Below are positions 35,770-48,049 of a stretch of 64,000 nucleotides of DNA, piece after piece. The notes under the pieces are model-generated. The model did not search any database. It had not been told where the DNA came from and saw nothing but the letters and a program-made list of their open reading frames with translations. How positions within the stretch are numbered: position 1 is the first letter of the stretch; the number at the start of each line of letters is the position of its first letter. Source of the DNA: Malachius bipustulatus (lineage: Eukaryota; Arthropoda; Insecta; Coleoptera; Melyridae). The stretch is from positions 22,813,144 to 22,877,143 of the forward strand of contig OU342634.1 of assembly GCA_910589415.1 (NCBI GenBank). The letters run 5' to 3'. The position numbers and the translations under genes were made by a program.

Positions 35770-37025
35770 TACATACAAGGTGGCCCAGCGAAAACGTACC
35801 AGGCCTAATAACTTGAAAACTGAAGATGTACACGAAAAACGCCGAAACAGGTCGATTTTGTTATCGAGGGGGACATATTTTCGTGACAAATTTAACCACC
35901 CAAGTTCACCCCCTTGGCAGGGGTAGCTACCCCTTTGCTTATCATCATATAGGGAACAGATATCGAATGACACATCATTTGAAAGCTATTTGAATTTTCT
36001 TCACAACGATATCCAACATTTTGGGTTTCGCTTACATATAGGGTAGTCCAACGAAAATGTAACTCGCCTTAATAACTTGAAAACTGAAGATGTACGCGAA
36101 AAACGCCGAAACAGGTCAACTTTTTTATTGAAGTAGGCATATTTTCATGACAATATTAACTACCCAAGTTCATCCCCTCGACAGGGGTAGCTACCCCTTT
36201 GCTTATAATCAGAGGGAACAGATATCGGTGATACATCATTTGAAAGCTACTTGAATTCTCTTTACAACGATATCAAACATTTTGGGTTTCGCTTACATAC
36301 AGGGTGGCTCAACGAAAACGTAACTCGCCGTAATAATTTGTATGTAGGCCACCCTGTATGTAAGCAAAACCCAAAATGTTGGATATCGTTGTAAAGAGAG
36401 TTCAAGTAGCTTTCAAATGATGTACCACTTTCGCTTACATACAGAGTGGACCAACGAAAACGTAACTCACCTTAATCACTTGTATGTAGGCCATCCTGTA
36501 TATGTAAGCGAAACCCAAAATGTTGGATATCGTTATAAATAGAATTTAAGTAGCTTTCAAATGATGTATCACTCGATAGCTGTTCCCTATGATAATAAGC
36601 AAAGGGATAGCTACCCCTGCCAAGTGGGTCAATTTGGGTATTTAAATTTGTCACGAAAATATGCCTACCTTGATAACAAAATCGACCTGTTTCGGCGTTT
36701 TTCGCGTACATCTTCAGTTTCCAAATTATTAAGGCGAGTGACGTTTTCGTTGGGCCATCCTGTATGTACGCGAAACCCAAAATGTTTGATATCGATATAA
36801 AGAGAATTCAAGTAGCTTTCAAATGATGTATCACTCGATATCTGTTCCCTATGATGATAAGGAAAGGGGTAGCTACCCCTGCTCAGGGGGTGAACTTTGG
36901 TGGTTAAATGTGTCACGAAAATATGTCCCCCTCGATAACAAAATCGACTTGTTCCGGTGTTTTTCGCGTGCATCTTCAGTTTTCAAGTTATTAAGCCTGG
37001 TACGTTTTCGCTGGGCCACCCTGTA
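35770..37025. mobile_element. Composite foldback cluster (ACAGGGTGGCCC family)
   Basis: Starts near 35776 with GGTGGCCCAGCG and ends near 37025 with the inverse. Two forward units (from about 35776 and 36040) are followed by partial forward and inverted pieces with junctions near 36300-36480, then two full inverted units (about 36490-36755 and 36756-37025). It is the same family as 23859-24927 but with a scrambled centre, as if several hairpin tips had been copied or deleted. Frames shared between units exist on both strands and carry repeated peptides; none has a known domain. Confidence 0.75.
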
Positions 37026-38813
37026 TATGCGTGAATGTAGATACATATTAATAACTGACCTTTAGAAAAGCCTACGCTTTTTGACGAATCCTCCACCCAA
37101 CAAGAAAAGTTAGATACCTACATGCATAAGCGTGTAATAAACCAATCATAAATAATTAAAATCGAATATTATTTTATTAGATATTTAGTGACTGGGTAAA
37201 AGACACCCTTTCATTGATTAAAAACCTACGAGCTCATTTGTACCTCAGTAGAAGAGAGAAATACGAAATTATGAGATACGTGAATTAGAACATCAAAATT
37301 TCCCCAACAAAATATACGGCAGTTGATTTACGAGTAGCAAGAGCAGGGAAATTAGGGGTTGTGAATCTGAACGCTGCTGCCGGAGTCTATTTTTGTGGCG
37401 AATAAACATTAAAAGGCAATTTAATAAAGCTTCAGAGGGTAATAAATACCATATTAACGCGTAATCTATTTAGCAATCAAACACAAGTCGCGAGTTTTCT
37501 TCGCTCATCGCTGCAAGGTGTTTAAATTGTTTCCTGGTTATTTCTCTTCGGTTGATCATTCATTTTGGCAGTGCAATACTCTGATTTAATTGTTTTTGGC
37601 CCACTAAATTTTTTATCTGCAAATCAATTCAGTGTTAGCAACAGTGTGAGCGAATGGAAACGTAAATTAAACACCCTTTCGAAAAAAAAAATAAAAAAGG
37701 TCTGAAAAAATCAAAAACTGTAAAATAAAAGATTTTCATTAGTAACAGTTTTGCAGACTCAATTTTAATATTTTAAAAAACCTATGCCTGAATAATTATA
37801 TTTTCATTTTCTCGCACTATAGAAACTTGCTATTGTATTGTTCTGCTTCTCCATTTGCCGTCTCCTATAGGAAGGTGGGCGACTAAATAAGGAAATTTTA
37901 ACTTTCAAAGCTGCTGTTCAGCTAAGAATCTCTTCTACGTCCAGGGCCCCTTCTGCTGTCAATTTAACCCTCAATTGATATTGTTCAAAAATTTTATTAT
38001 TATAACTCAAAAGAGAGCAATTTTTTTCGCATATTTTCCCTTTCTTATTTGCAAATTTTTATCTACCACGCTGAAAATCTACTTTTCTTTGTGTTTCCCT
38101 TACGACATAAAATATATGCTTGTTTTTGTTAAAATAACAATTAGTGACTTCTCATGAAGTTGAAGTTAAAATGCGCATTTATGGTTTATGAAAACTATTA
38201 CAACTATAGAAGAAATAAACAGCTTTATTGAAATTTGCTTGAGATGTATTTTGGAACTTAATAAAAAAAGATGTAAACTTATTATTACAAGAAGTTTATA
38301 GGTATAAGAAAATTACGGGGTGTTTGAACTTGAAGTGGAAATGTCAAAATATTTATTAAAAGTTTTAATCAAGACCTCTCTGTGTATTCAAGCTATAAAT
38401 TTAATTGAGAAGGTAATTTTTGCTGTTTTACATAGTAAATTGTTCTTCTATCATCAGCGTTAATATTTGGTAGAAATAATAATTTACTTATACCATAAAC
38501 TGTAGCTATAAGGTATTGTTTTACAAGTACGTACTACAAAACCTTATTTATAATTACCTATGTGAGTACTGTATTTTATATCTTAACGACGGCCCAAGGG
38601 CTAGCAAAGAAGTAGGGCGCGTATATACGGGTAGAAATTTGAAATATTTACCTGTAATTTTATCTTTTGTTGTTAAAGCACATAGGCAAAAAGTTACATT
38701 AGCAGCATTGACGTAAGTGCTTATTGATGTTAATAATTTTGGTAGAATTTGATACCTCGAGACCATAAAACTTTTGGTAACTCGACAAGCAAAATACACC
38801 CACCACCCTCTTA
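37026..38813. other. No recognisable gene (37026-38813)
   Basis: AT-rich DNA with only short frames. A small inverted match between frames at 38516-38716 and 38554-38799 reflects overlapping chance frames. No repeat with defined ends. Confidence 0.4.
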
Positions 38814-38986
38814 TTCACGGTGTTGAAAAAGTCTCGGTACCCTTCAATAGACCCTTATATTATGATTTAAAAAAAATTTAAAAGCAGGTCTATTTTATAA
38901 TTTAATGTACTTTCTATTGAAGCAAAAATATTTATACAGGGTGTTCCTTGACATCAGTAATGACGACATTATTTATTTATTTTTTT

Positions 38987-39530
38987 TTAATAGGATGCCC
39001 TGTATATTATTTTATTTTCATATTTCTTTAGAAAATGCAATAATCATTGTTTTTACTGTTGCAGTTTAAAAAAGTAAGTATAATATGAGTTATAAACAAA
39101 TGAAAAAGACTAGTTTCAATTTTCAAAGTTACTTACATTAAAACAAAAAAAAACGGCTTCAGATATCGGAAAACGACTTAACAGGTTTCAATTTAAAAAT
39201 TTTATGCACATCGTACGATGTAATGATAAAATTTTTATACAGGGTGATGAAAATTATCAGATTTTTCATCACATTGTATAAAAATTTATTCTACATCAAA
39301 GGATTGTGCTTAAAAAGTTAAAATAGGGACATGTAAGCCATTTTCCGATATCTTGAGTATAGTTTTTAATGTAAACAATACTGGAAATTGAAAATATAGC
39401 CTTTTTCATTTGTTTAAACTCATAAACTACCTACTCAATTTAAGCCGTAACTGCAAAAACAATTATTATTGAATTTTTTCAGGAAATATGAAATACAATA
39501 ATATACAGGGTGTCCTATTTAAAACAAAAT
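38987..39530. mobile_element. Palindrome C (family C copy)
   Basis: Left end AATAGGATGCCCTGTATATT and right end the near inverse, centred near 39257. The arms contain a segment with AGTTATAAACAAATGAAAAAG and a TATACAGGGTGATGAAAATT core. The same family recurs at about 23680-25000, 48050-49255 and 50880-51355. Its ends run CCCTGTA inward, the opposite polarity to the other elements. Limits approximate. Confidence 0.6.
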
Positions 39531-39581
39531 AGACAATACATTGTCTATTATGATATCAAGGTATATCTATAAGGTCTATTA

Positions 39582-40180
39582 TACAGGGTGTTGATTTTCA
39601 AAGCGGGCCATAGGGGATTAGCATTGCGAAAGTGGTTTTTGAGGATTCCTGCTCGCCGTTTAAACTGACAGAAATGGTTTTGGTATCAAAATGAAGCTAA
39701 AATTATTGCGAATAACGCTTGACATCGGAAATTAATTTAATTTCACGTTGTTTTCTAAAATTCTTCAGTAAAAATTCAAGTAATTGTTAATGTTTAATCA
39801 CAAAATAGCATGCCTTGCCTAAACAATAATGACGTTTCTACGTTTCGACAATCCAATAATAAAACTTTATAAGTCAGTAGGTAATAATAAAGTCTGGTTC
39901 TAATATTGGATTGTCGAAACGTAGAAACGTCATTATTGTTTAGGCAAGGCATGCTATTTTGTGATTAAACATTAACAATTACTTGAATTTTTACTGAAGG
40001 ATTTTAGAAAACAACGTGAAATTAAATTAATTTCTGATGTCAAGCGTTATGAGCAATAATTTTAGCTTCATTTTGATACCAAAACCATTTCTGTCAGTTT
40101 AAACGGCGAGCAGGAATCCTCAAAAACAACTTTCCCAATGCTAATCCCCTATGGCCCGCTTTGAAAATCAACACCCTGTA
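39582..40180. mobile_element. Palindrome D, near-perfect 277-bp arms
   Basis: Arms at 39582-39858 and 39904-40180 are of equal length (277 bp) and differ at only a few positions. The 45-bp spacer is unrelated to the arms. Ends read TACAGGGTGTTGATTTTC and the inverse; TA stands on each side (39580-39581 and 40181-40182). No coding frame. The equal length and low divergence show that the arms were recently the same sequence. Confidence 0.88.
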
Positions 40181-40270
40181 TATCATTATGAACCAAGGAA
40201 CACCCTGTATAAGCTTTTTAAATCAAAAGAAAGTAAATTAAATTCAAAAATTGACCTGTTTTTCAAATTT

Positions 40271-40662
40271 CGGTGTGTCTGAGTCGCCGCATGATGATCT
40301 GCAGCTGAGGAAAGCTTCTGACCGAGGATTTGTTACTGATCTATTTGGCGCATTGGGCTGTGGTATCAGTCTGACGGAGCGGGTTGTGGTCTCTAGGGTG
40401 GGAGCTCGATCACCGAACAAAACTAGACCAGTTAAGGTGGTGATGGGTCTGGAGGATGATGTTCGGTGCCTACTTAGGAACTCTAACAGGTTGAGAAATC
40501 TTCCCAATTATAGAAATGTGTCCATATCTGTTGATCAGACATCGGCAGCAGGCTGAGTACCGTGAGATGAAAAAACAGCTCGCCGACAGAAGGCGCAACG
40601 GTGAGAATGATTTGAGAATACGCCGTGTCTCCGGTATACCAAGGATCGTGAAGGAAAACTGA
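40271..40662 (+). pseudogene. LINE ORF1 fragment, frameshifted
   Basis: The frame from about 40271 reads through a segment ending KTRPVKVVMG and LRNLPNYRNVSISVDQT, which resembles the RRM-like RNA-binding end of CR1/Jockey ORF1 proteins. It meets a TGA at 40554-40556, but the similarity continues in the next frame (QAEYREMKKQLADRR, then a GIPRIVKEN end) to a TGA at 40660-40662. A single base loss near 40541 explains this. The N-terminal half of ORF1 is missing. ORF1 would bind the LINE RNA; this copy cannot. Confidence 0.7.
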
Positions 40663-40685
40663 GTGGACCCAACGGATTTACTGCC

Positions 40686-43484
40686 TTGGATATGTATTAT
40701 CAGAATGCTCGGAGTATACGGGGAAAATCGCAAGAGTTTTTTGCTGCGTGCGCGGATTGTGAATACAAAATTATCGGTTTGTCTGAGACATGGTTGTGTG
40801 ATGGGAATGTTGATGGTGAATTTTTTCCGGAATGTTACAGAGTTTTCAGAGGGGATCGTAAATGTGATGTTGTGGGTTCCGGGCGTGGTGGGGGAGTGTT
40901 ATTAGCGGTGAACAGGGAAATTCAATGTGTTGAGCTCGAGCAAGACTTGTTTGAAGTAAGAACAAACTTACCATTAGTGGATATTGTTGGCTGTAAAACT
41001 ATATCTAAGAAATGTAGCTTGTATGTAATTTGTGTTTATATTCCGCCGACAGTGCCACTGTCAGACTTTGAATATTTTCTTGATATGTTTGAGCGGCTCA
41101 ATCTTGGAGATTCTAAGCCGATTTTGCTGGGAGATTTTAATATCTCATTTTCATGACTCAGCGGCTGCTGACCCAAGATCTGTGCTTCTTAGAGATTTCA
41201 TGTTAGCTAATAGCCTATCACAGAGTAATGCGATTGTTAATGAGAGGGGACGCTTGCTTGACCTTGTCTTAGCTAATTTTGATGTCACCGTAGTGCGTGA
41301 TAACTGCTCCATGGTCAAGGAAGATTCCCATCATCCGGCTTTGTCATTGGCCATGGAAGTATTATTGGGTGGTGGGAGGGAACGCTTTGATCTCGGATCC
41401 TCGTCACGCTCATATAATTTCCGAAGGGCAGATTTTCATGGGTTGTATAATGCTCTTGAGTCAGTAAACTAGAACTTTTTGCATAACATAGAGAATATAG
41501 ACACAGCCTGTGATGCATTCTATTGCGAACTTTATAAAATCTTTGATGAGTTTGTACCTCGCTTTGGGGTTCTGAGATCGAGGTATCCTTCCTGGTTCAC
41601 GCCCGAAATTAGGAGGGGTGTGCGTCGGAAGGCGGTTTTACATAGGAAATGTAGGAGGTATGGTGTAGTGTCTGATTATAATGAGTTTAAGGAACTAAGA
41701 TCACGCTTGAAGCGACAGATTAGGGATGCATATGGTGCTTACTTGAGATCTGTTCAGGATTCGGTAATTGATAATCCGGGGTCGTTTTGGAGGCATTTTA
41801 ATCAGATGAGAAAGAGCGCACGTATTGGCGGTGTTCTGCGGAATAATGTCGGTCTCTCCTATGACACACCTCAAGCGATAGTGAATGGCTTTGCGAGACA
41901 CTTCTCTGATGTTTACTCTGGAGATGGTCATGGTTCGACCGACGCTGAGACCTTAGGGGCCTCTGTTTTGCCGAATATCATAGAAATTCTCTCTCTCTCG
42001 GAGACAGACGTATCTCGTTCACTATATAGATCGTTCATCTTGAAAGACTGTGCAGGTGTGTTTGACATCCCTTTGAAGATACTTTTTAACAAGTCACTAA
42101 CTTTATGTAAGTTTCCAAACCGGTGGCGTGAGGCGAAGGTGTGCCCTGTCTTGAAGTCCGGGAATCCATCGAACATTGAAAACTACAGACCGATTTGCCT
42201 TCTCAATAATTTCGCTAAAGTATTTGAGATGGCTTTGTATGGTCGGCTGTTCCCGCAGATAAAGGATCGGATTACGATTCATCAGCATGGGTTTTTTGAG
42301 GGACGCTCAACAGTCACTAATCTGGTATCGTTTACACAATGCGTCTCAAGCATTGTTGATTCTGGTGGGCAGGTTGACGTCGTGTATACGGACTTCTCAA
42401 AAGCCTTTGATCGGGTCAGACATGATAGGATTATATCTAAACTGTCTGACTTTGGCGTTGGTCCCAGTCTTTGTAGGTTCTTTGCGTCATATTTGGAGAA
42501 CAGGCTTTATTGTGTGGCATACGGTGGCCATAGATCACTGCCATATGTGAGCTCACTGGGCGTACCGCAGGGTTCAAATCTGGGTCCTCTCTTATTTTCC
42601 GTCTTTATTAATGACTTGCCGGATCATTTAAACTGTGGTAAATTGCTTTACGCAGACGACCTCAAGATATTTATGAAGATTGATTCCCCAGACGATTGCG
42701 TGGTCTTGCAGGAGCAGTTGGGATCTCTTATACATTGGTGCAGAGAGAACAGATTGGACCTTAATATAAAAAAATGTAAAATCGTTTCCTACACGAGAAA
42801 GAAAGAGCCCATACAGTATTCGTATTCGATTTCATCTGATTCTTTGAAACGCGAGACGTATATAAAAGACCTTGGGGTCTTGTTTGACAGTCAATTATTG
42901 TTTGGTCGACATGTACAGGGCGCGGTTTCTGATTCACTCAGGATGCTTGGCTTTATTATCAGAAATACGCGCAGTTTCACCAACCTGTCTGCTGTGAAAT
43001 CGCTCTACTTTGCGTTTGTTCGCAGCAAACTTGAGTATGCTTCTGTTGTTTGGAATCCATATTACGAGACTTACAAAAGTAGTATAGAGAGAGTACATAG
43101 GAAATTTTTAAAGTTTTTGTTTTTCAAGAGGCACGGAACATATCCGGATAGGGGATACGATTATGGATTGCTTCTTCGTGAATTTGATTTTCAGTCACTT
43201 GCCAGTCGAAGAACAGTGTCAGGTTTGGTCCTACTGTATAAATTAGTTAATAGTCGCATTGATGCTCCTGTGGTCAGGGATATGTTGGAGCTTCACCCAG
43301 CAAGAAGTGTTTCTAGAACGCACCAAGTATTTAAGTTGCCTAGGGCTTACACTAACCTCATGCTAAAGTCACCTTTATATGTTATAGCAAGCAGTTGTAA
43401 TCAGATCTCTGCATGTGTGACATCTTCAGCTGTACATTGGGAACCTTGGTGTCTGTTGCTAAAGAGTACTTTTGTAAGCCATAA
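40686..43484 (+). pseudogene. LINE ORF2: endonuclease and reverse transcriptase, three lesions
   Basis: Starts at ATG 40686. The APE-type endonuclease shows YQNARSIRG, LSETWL, GGGVLLAV, VYIPP and LLGDFNI motifs. A frameshift near 41150 moves the frame, which continues through an LLDLVLANFD and an SHHPALSL motif. An in-frame TAG stands at 41470-41472, where related proteins have Trp, so one base change explains it. The RT then runs open, with DFSKAFD, GVPQGSNLGP and the catalytic YADD (42649-42660). A second frameshift near 43411-43418 replaces the true C-terminus: the original frame ended at TAA 43482-43484, whereas the present frame runs to 43575. The C-terminal domain has the usual CR1/Jockey-group form. 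Not functional. Confidence 0.88.
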
Positions 43485-43815
43485 TAGTATACCTGTTGTT
43501 TTTTGTTTTTTTGTTTTTTTACCGACTGCTTTTACCGACCACACTAATGCATATTTAATTATGTTGGTTGATTAATTATGAAATGCATATTATGCATGTT
43601 GATCTTATATCGAGATGGACTGTTATCGGTTTGGCAATGTAGAATCACCTTTTACTTTTTGTGTTGATTGCTAACCTTGTAATTGGAATCTGTATTCCGT
43701 TGGGTGAATAAAGAATAAAATAAAAATAAAATAAAAAATAAAAATAAAAATTTATTTCATAACACATAATTTAGGGATTCATTGAAGGGTACCGAGATTT
43801 TTTCAACATCCTGTA

Positions 43816-46800
43816 TATAAGTATATTTATTATTATTATTAATATTGTCTACAAATTGAACCTGAAAGATGAGAAAATTGACCTATTATAAACACTTTGA
43901 ATCAAACACTGTAACAGTTATCAAAATAAAAATGAATTCCTATTCGCGCGACACAATTATTCTTATAGAAAGTTTGTATTTCTCCTGAAATTGTCTCCAG
44001 AATTTAATTGACCATTCCAGGAAATTTAGACCTGCAGAAAATATGAGTAAATAAATAAAGATTTTAATGAATTCTTGGTCGTGGATATCGAGGAGTCTGT
44101 CTAGCCTTATTATACAGGGGAGAAGAGAGCCTCAAGATCATTTAATTAAAATATCCTAATTTTTAATTTCAGGGATTTCCTACAAGTGACACTTATCTTT
44201 TTCAATTATTTTATTTCGACCTTTTTTTATTTACCTACCCACTGTCCAGTAAAATTAAAATTCACAGTCTTATTCAATTTCTATAATATTGCTCATTTGA
44301 ACTTTATTTTAAAATAGGTAGGACATAGAAGAAACGTGTACTGTGTACAATATGTGCACTGTGCAGACGTAATCTAGTGTATAAAATTTGTTTAAAATAA
44401 AACCACAATTAGACATTTGCCTGTAACGCCAAAGTAACCTGCAAGTTAACGCCCTAGCTCCGTTGTCAGGAATGAGAATTAACTAAAAAGTCACTAACCT
44501 ATATTGAAGAGAGATAGCCTGTTCCTTTTCAATACGTCACCGTTAAAGAGCGTTTTCACACTATGCGGTTTAGACGCGTTTTGTCGCGGCCGTTAATTCG
44601 CCCCGAGGAGATATGAAAGCTGAAATGTGAGTGAAGTTATACACCAGTCCAGTCGCATGCCTATACGCTCTCCTCTCCACTTGGAGGTACAGTTTAGTAT
44701 GAGAAGTCTACGTGAAAAGATGGATAGGAGAGGTGGTAATAACTATTGTGCTGATTCATAGGTAGGTAATAAGAGAAAATGTCGGGAAGAAAGTAAAGTG
44801 AAAAAAATTAAGTTCTGGTGAGACCGCACTATTAAAATCCTGAATTGGTGTGGACAACTTTCGAACTTTTTATAATAACTTTATATCAATGTTTTCTAGA
44901 TACGGGTAGGTACATAAAATGGCAACAGTTTTTATGACCCTGTATATTGTATGTTACTTTAACCTCCTCTTTGAGGTGTACGTGCGGGTAGTTCTATGAT
45001 ATTTTGGATTTAAACTATGACGACTTGAAAAGCGGAAACACTCAAGCAGTTTGAATAAATTTTTCCAGCTTTATACCCCCGAATATCCTTTATTTTTATA
45101 TGCAACTATCACGGAGTGAGTAAATATTTAGTTTTGCAGAAACAGCATCAAATTTAAATTCAATAATTATTTATTATCGATCTAAAAGAACTTGAAGAAT
45201 ATCAAACAAACTCTAAGCAAGCTAAAATTAATTATTGCAGAAAGGCAATAAATGTTCAAATAACTTTTAGTTTTAAGACCATCCAGTTTAAGACAGTTTT
45301 CAATTATAAACTCTGGTCGTTAAGAAGGAAATGCACTCAGCTATTCCCATAAAATTACCTGAAGCAGCGTGCCATATAAACCAACATCCTTCGACTAGGA
45401 ATACTCTCTTAAAACTTCACTCCATATAAGTGAAAGAAGCGACCAGTCTGGGGTTTTTTATTGCTCCTCTAATCTGTTATGAGCTTTTAAACTACAGATT
45501 AAGAACTAGCAACCACTCATATGATCCGTGGGCGTGGAACCATTATGTCTTTCTCAAATGGCTTTTGTCTGTGTCTGACAGATTTGCTTAAGAACCATTC
45601 TTTCAAGAATTGATTAATCGATCATGTCTCGCTTTATACTTGTACTGCTATTATTATTTGAAATCAACGATCAATAATTAGAAGCCAAGAAAACACCCAT
45701 GCACAGATACACGTCCTCTTGTAGGAGTAGGTGTATCCCTATTTTATAAGATTAGTAATAATAAATAACTGGAGTATTAAATTTAAGCAACAATTATTAA
45801 CAAATATATTCAATTAGCAATTCACATTGCAGCAATTCAAGTAATAACTAGATTTATCATTACTAGTTCAGTTTACTTCTAAGTCTAACGTAATATATAA
45901 CCAGTAACTACTGAGTAAATGCAAATTATAAATTAACAGACATTCCACAACAAAACCTTTCATCTTAAAATACCTACGTCGTACCTCTAACATCACCCAG
46001 TTTGACGAGTCATGACAATAATTGACAAACACTGCGAACAGCTCAGCAATTAACGTTACTACTGCTTCCAGTTAGTTTCTTCTCAATTGTCAACACTACA
46101 GAACTCTAGGTACATGTATGGCAAGTAGATAGCATCTGGATAGGGAAATCTGAAATAATACTTCCTCATCACGTTTACAAGGAATCATGTTATAATTTAT
46201 GTTTACCACGGGGTTCTTAATTAAACAAAAATTCATTTCTCAACTTCCTTTAAAACAATAAATGAAAAACATGATTTTACATGAGGCAATTATACTGCTG
46301 CATCAACTGTTAGATTTCCCTAAATTCATCGGATAGTCTCAAGTTCCGAAACTAGAACAATGATAATACAAAAAAAGTGTGTATTCTCTATCTTCGTAAA
46401 TTAGGTAAGGGGCGTCGCGACTCACCCCCGATGATCTTCATTTTATGGCAAGTGTGATTTCGTGTCGGTCTGAACGTGTATTTGACAGAATAAAAGATGG
46501 ATCATCCTGTGAACGATAAACTGACGTCGTTCCTTGATAATGAGAATGTATTAAGCTCCCTATGTCCCTTTCGTAATAATAATATGACGCATCACAAGCG
46601 TCATCAGTTTATTGTAATTTTCTTACGTTGGGCTACTTCGGCTAGGATTTTGAGAAGCGAGCTTAATGTAAAATAATGACGACAATGAATTCGAAGTGAT
46701 GGCTTTTTATTTGAATGGATATTATTATTAATACCAGGGCTGTATTATGCATCTTAATTTATAACGAGATTTTTATTAAGCCATAAAATAAACTTTTAAT

Positions 46801-48049
46801 AAGTCTAATAAACTGGTAACTATTTGAACGTTCAAAGTACTGAAGAGAAAAGGGTAGCAAAGTTGGGTTTAAAAAATATTTTCGCTCTTTTTCGAAACTT
46901 ACCGTGTAAATCAGAGGTTCTCGGTCTAATAGCCTTTGTATAAGAACTCAGTTTGAAATCTGGGAAATTAATTTTATAAAACCGGATTCTATAAGGACTT
47001 TATAAAAGAATAAAAGCTCAACGTGAAGGTTTGGTTTTATAAAAAGTTCCAACAGCGTCCTAGAGTTTACTACGTTTTGTTTAAAGTATTTTTTTTTGCT
47101 ATGATACAAGAAAATCTGTAACATCTTCTTTTCAGATATTGAATTCCTCAAAATCTCTGCTTCAAAACAGCTTTGCATTTTAGCATTTTATTGTATCTGA
47201 TATCCCGCAACAGCTTGTGCAAAGAAAACTTTTCCGCCCTCAAGTATGTATTTCATAAAGTTTCAAAGGAAACTCTTGACACTAAACAGGGGAAATTGTT
47301 ATTCGGAAATGGCAGCACTTTTACCTTTATTTTCGTTACGTATGCAAATTAATCATAAAATTATTATTGTGCCAAGTTCGTTGCGTCAAACCGTATTCAA
47401 ATTCCTTATTATACCCTTTTGCTAGCTCGACGTTTTCAAATTAAATGCTAATTGCAGACTCCACATGTTCTTAACAGGGCCAGATTCAGCAGTTGCGTTC
47501 CTTCTTACTCGACCCAAATTTCCTCAGCGAAAATTCTCTTTACTGCAGATTCCGCTATAGTAAGAATAATCTGTTCTCGTATACTTTCCTTTCTTCTAGA
47601 TATAAATATCCACGGTAGAAGGAACGTATAAAAAATGAGAGACCCAGATAAATATTCGCTCCAGCGATCTGTTTGTCCCTCCACCTATGTAATTTTATCC
47701 GCTTAGCTCTCCTCTTAGTTATCTATTATTGTTGTATACATTATAATACCTGATTATAATACAAGACAATCTGGATGGAACTAATCTTTTGTAAGCGATG
47801 TAACTGGATACCTTATAGCGTTGGTGTTCCGATGAATAAATTCAAAAGTATTGGTTTCAGACCGGGAATTCTTGTACTTTTAATCCTTTACCTGCCGAAG
47901 GAGCTATTGAGTTTCTGTCATCTGTCAGCAACGGAAGTTTGTATAATCAATGATCTTCTGTTGCGAGTATTGCGATATCTCTTAGAGGAGTGGTTACTAG
48001 TTACTACCTACCTGAATAAAATGAAGATCGGTTGCTTAATCGAGCCAAT
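43816..48049. other. Long stretch without recognisable genes (43816-48049)
   Basis: AT-rich DNA. An isolated ACCCTGTATATT motif at about 44938 may be a remnant of an ACAGGGTG-type element. Frames stay under 120 codons without known domains. No RNA genes were recognised. Confidence 0.4.

Larger units (their letters stand above)
38935..40209. mobile_element. Foldback B inserted at the centre of foldback A
   Basis: Begins TACAGGGTGTTCCTTG and ends with the inverse, CAAGGAACACCCTGTA, with TA on each side (38933-38934 and 40210-40211). It carries palindromes C (about 38987-39530) and D (39582-40180). The residue of B itself is only about 150 bp. Confidence 0.75.
40271..43751 (+). mobile_element. 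5'-truncated CR1/Jockey-like LINE
   Basis: A non-LTR retrotransposon of about 3.5 kb lies in the right arm of foldback A. It has the end of ORF1, then ORF2 with endonuclease and reverse transcriptase, a 3' UTR and a tail of AATAAA-type repeats at about 43705-43751. The left edge is deduced from where the foldback arm stops matching. ORF1 lacks its N-terminal part, so the copy is 5'-truncated. Clade assignment to the CR1/Jockey group rests on the YADDLKIF motif and microsatellite-like tail and is not firm. Confidence 0.85.
38814..43815. mobile_element. Foldback A, split by two nested insertions
   Basis: The left end is near TCACGGTGTTGAAAAAGTC and the right end is the inverse, GATTTTTTCAACATCCTGTA; both arms share CTCGGTACCCTTCAAT. 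The left arm (38814-38932, 119 bp) matches the right arm only when two blocks are removed: foldback B (38935-40209), sitting exactly at the centre, and the LINE (about 40271-43751). The remaining right arm pieces (40212 to about 40270 and about 43752-43815) add up to nearly the same length. So the original element was a hairpin of about 240 bp. Confidence 0.75.

Noticed and set aside
43705..43751. Independent microsatellite
   Set aside because: The AATAAA-type run directly follows the LINE 3' UTR and ends where the foldback arm resumes, so it is the LINE tail.
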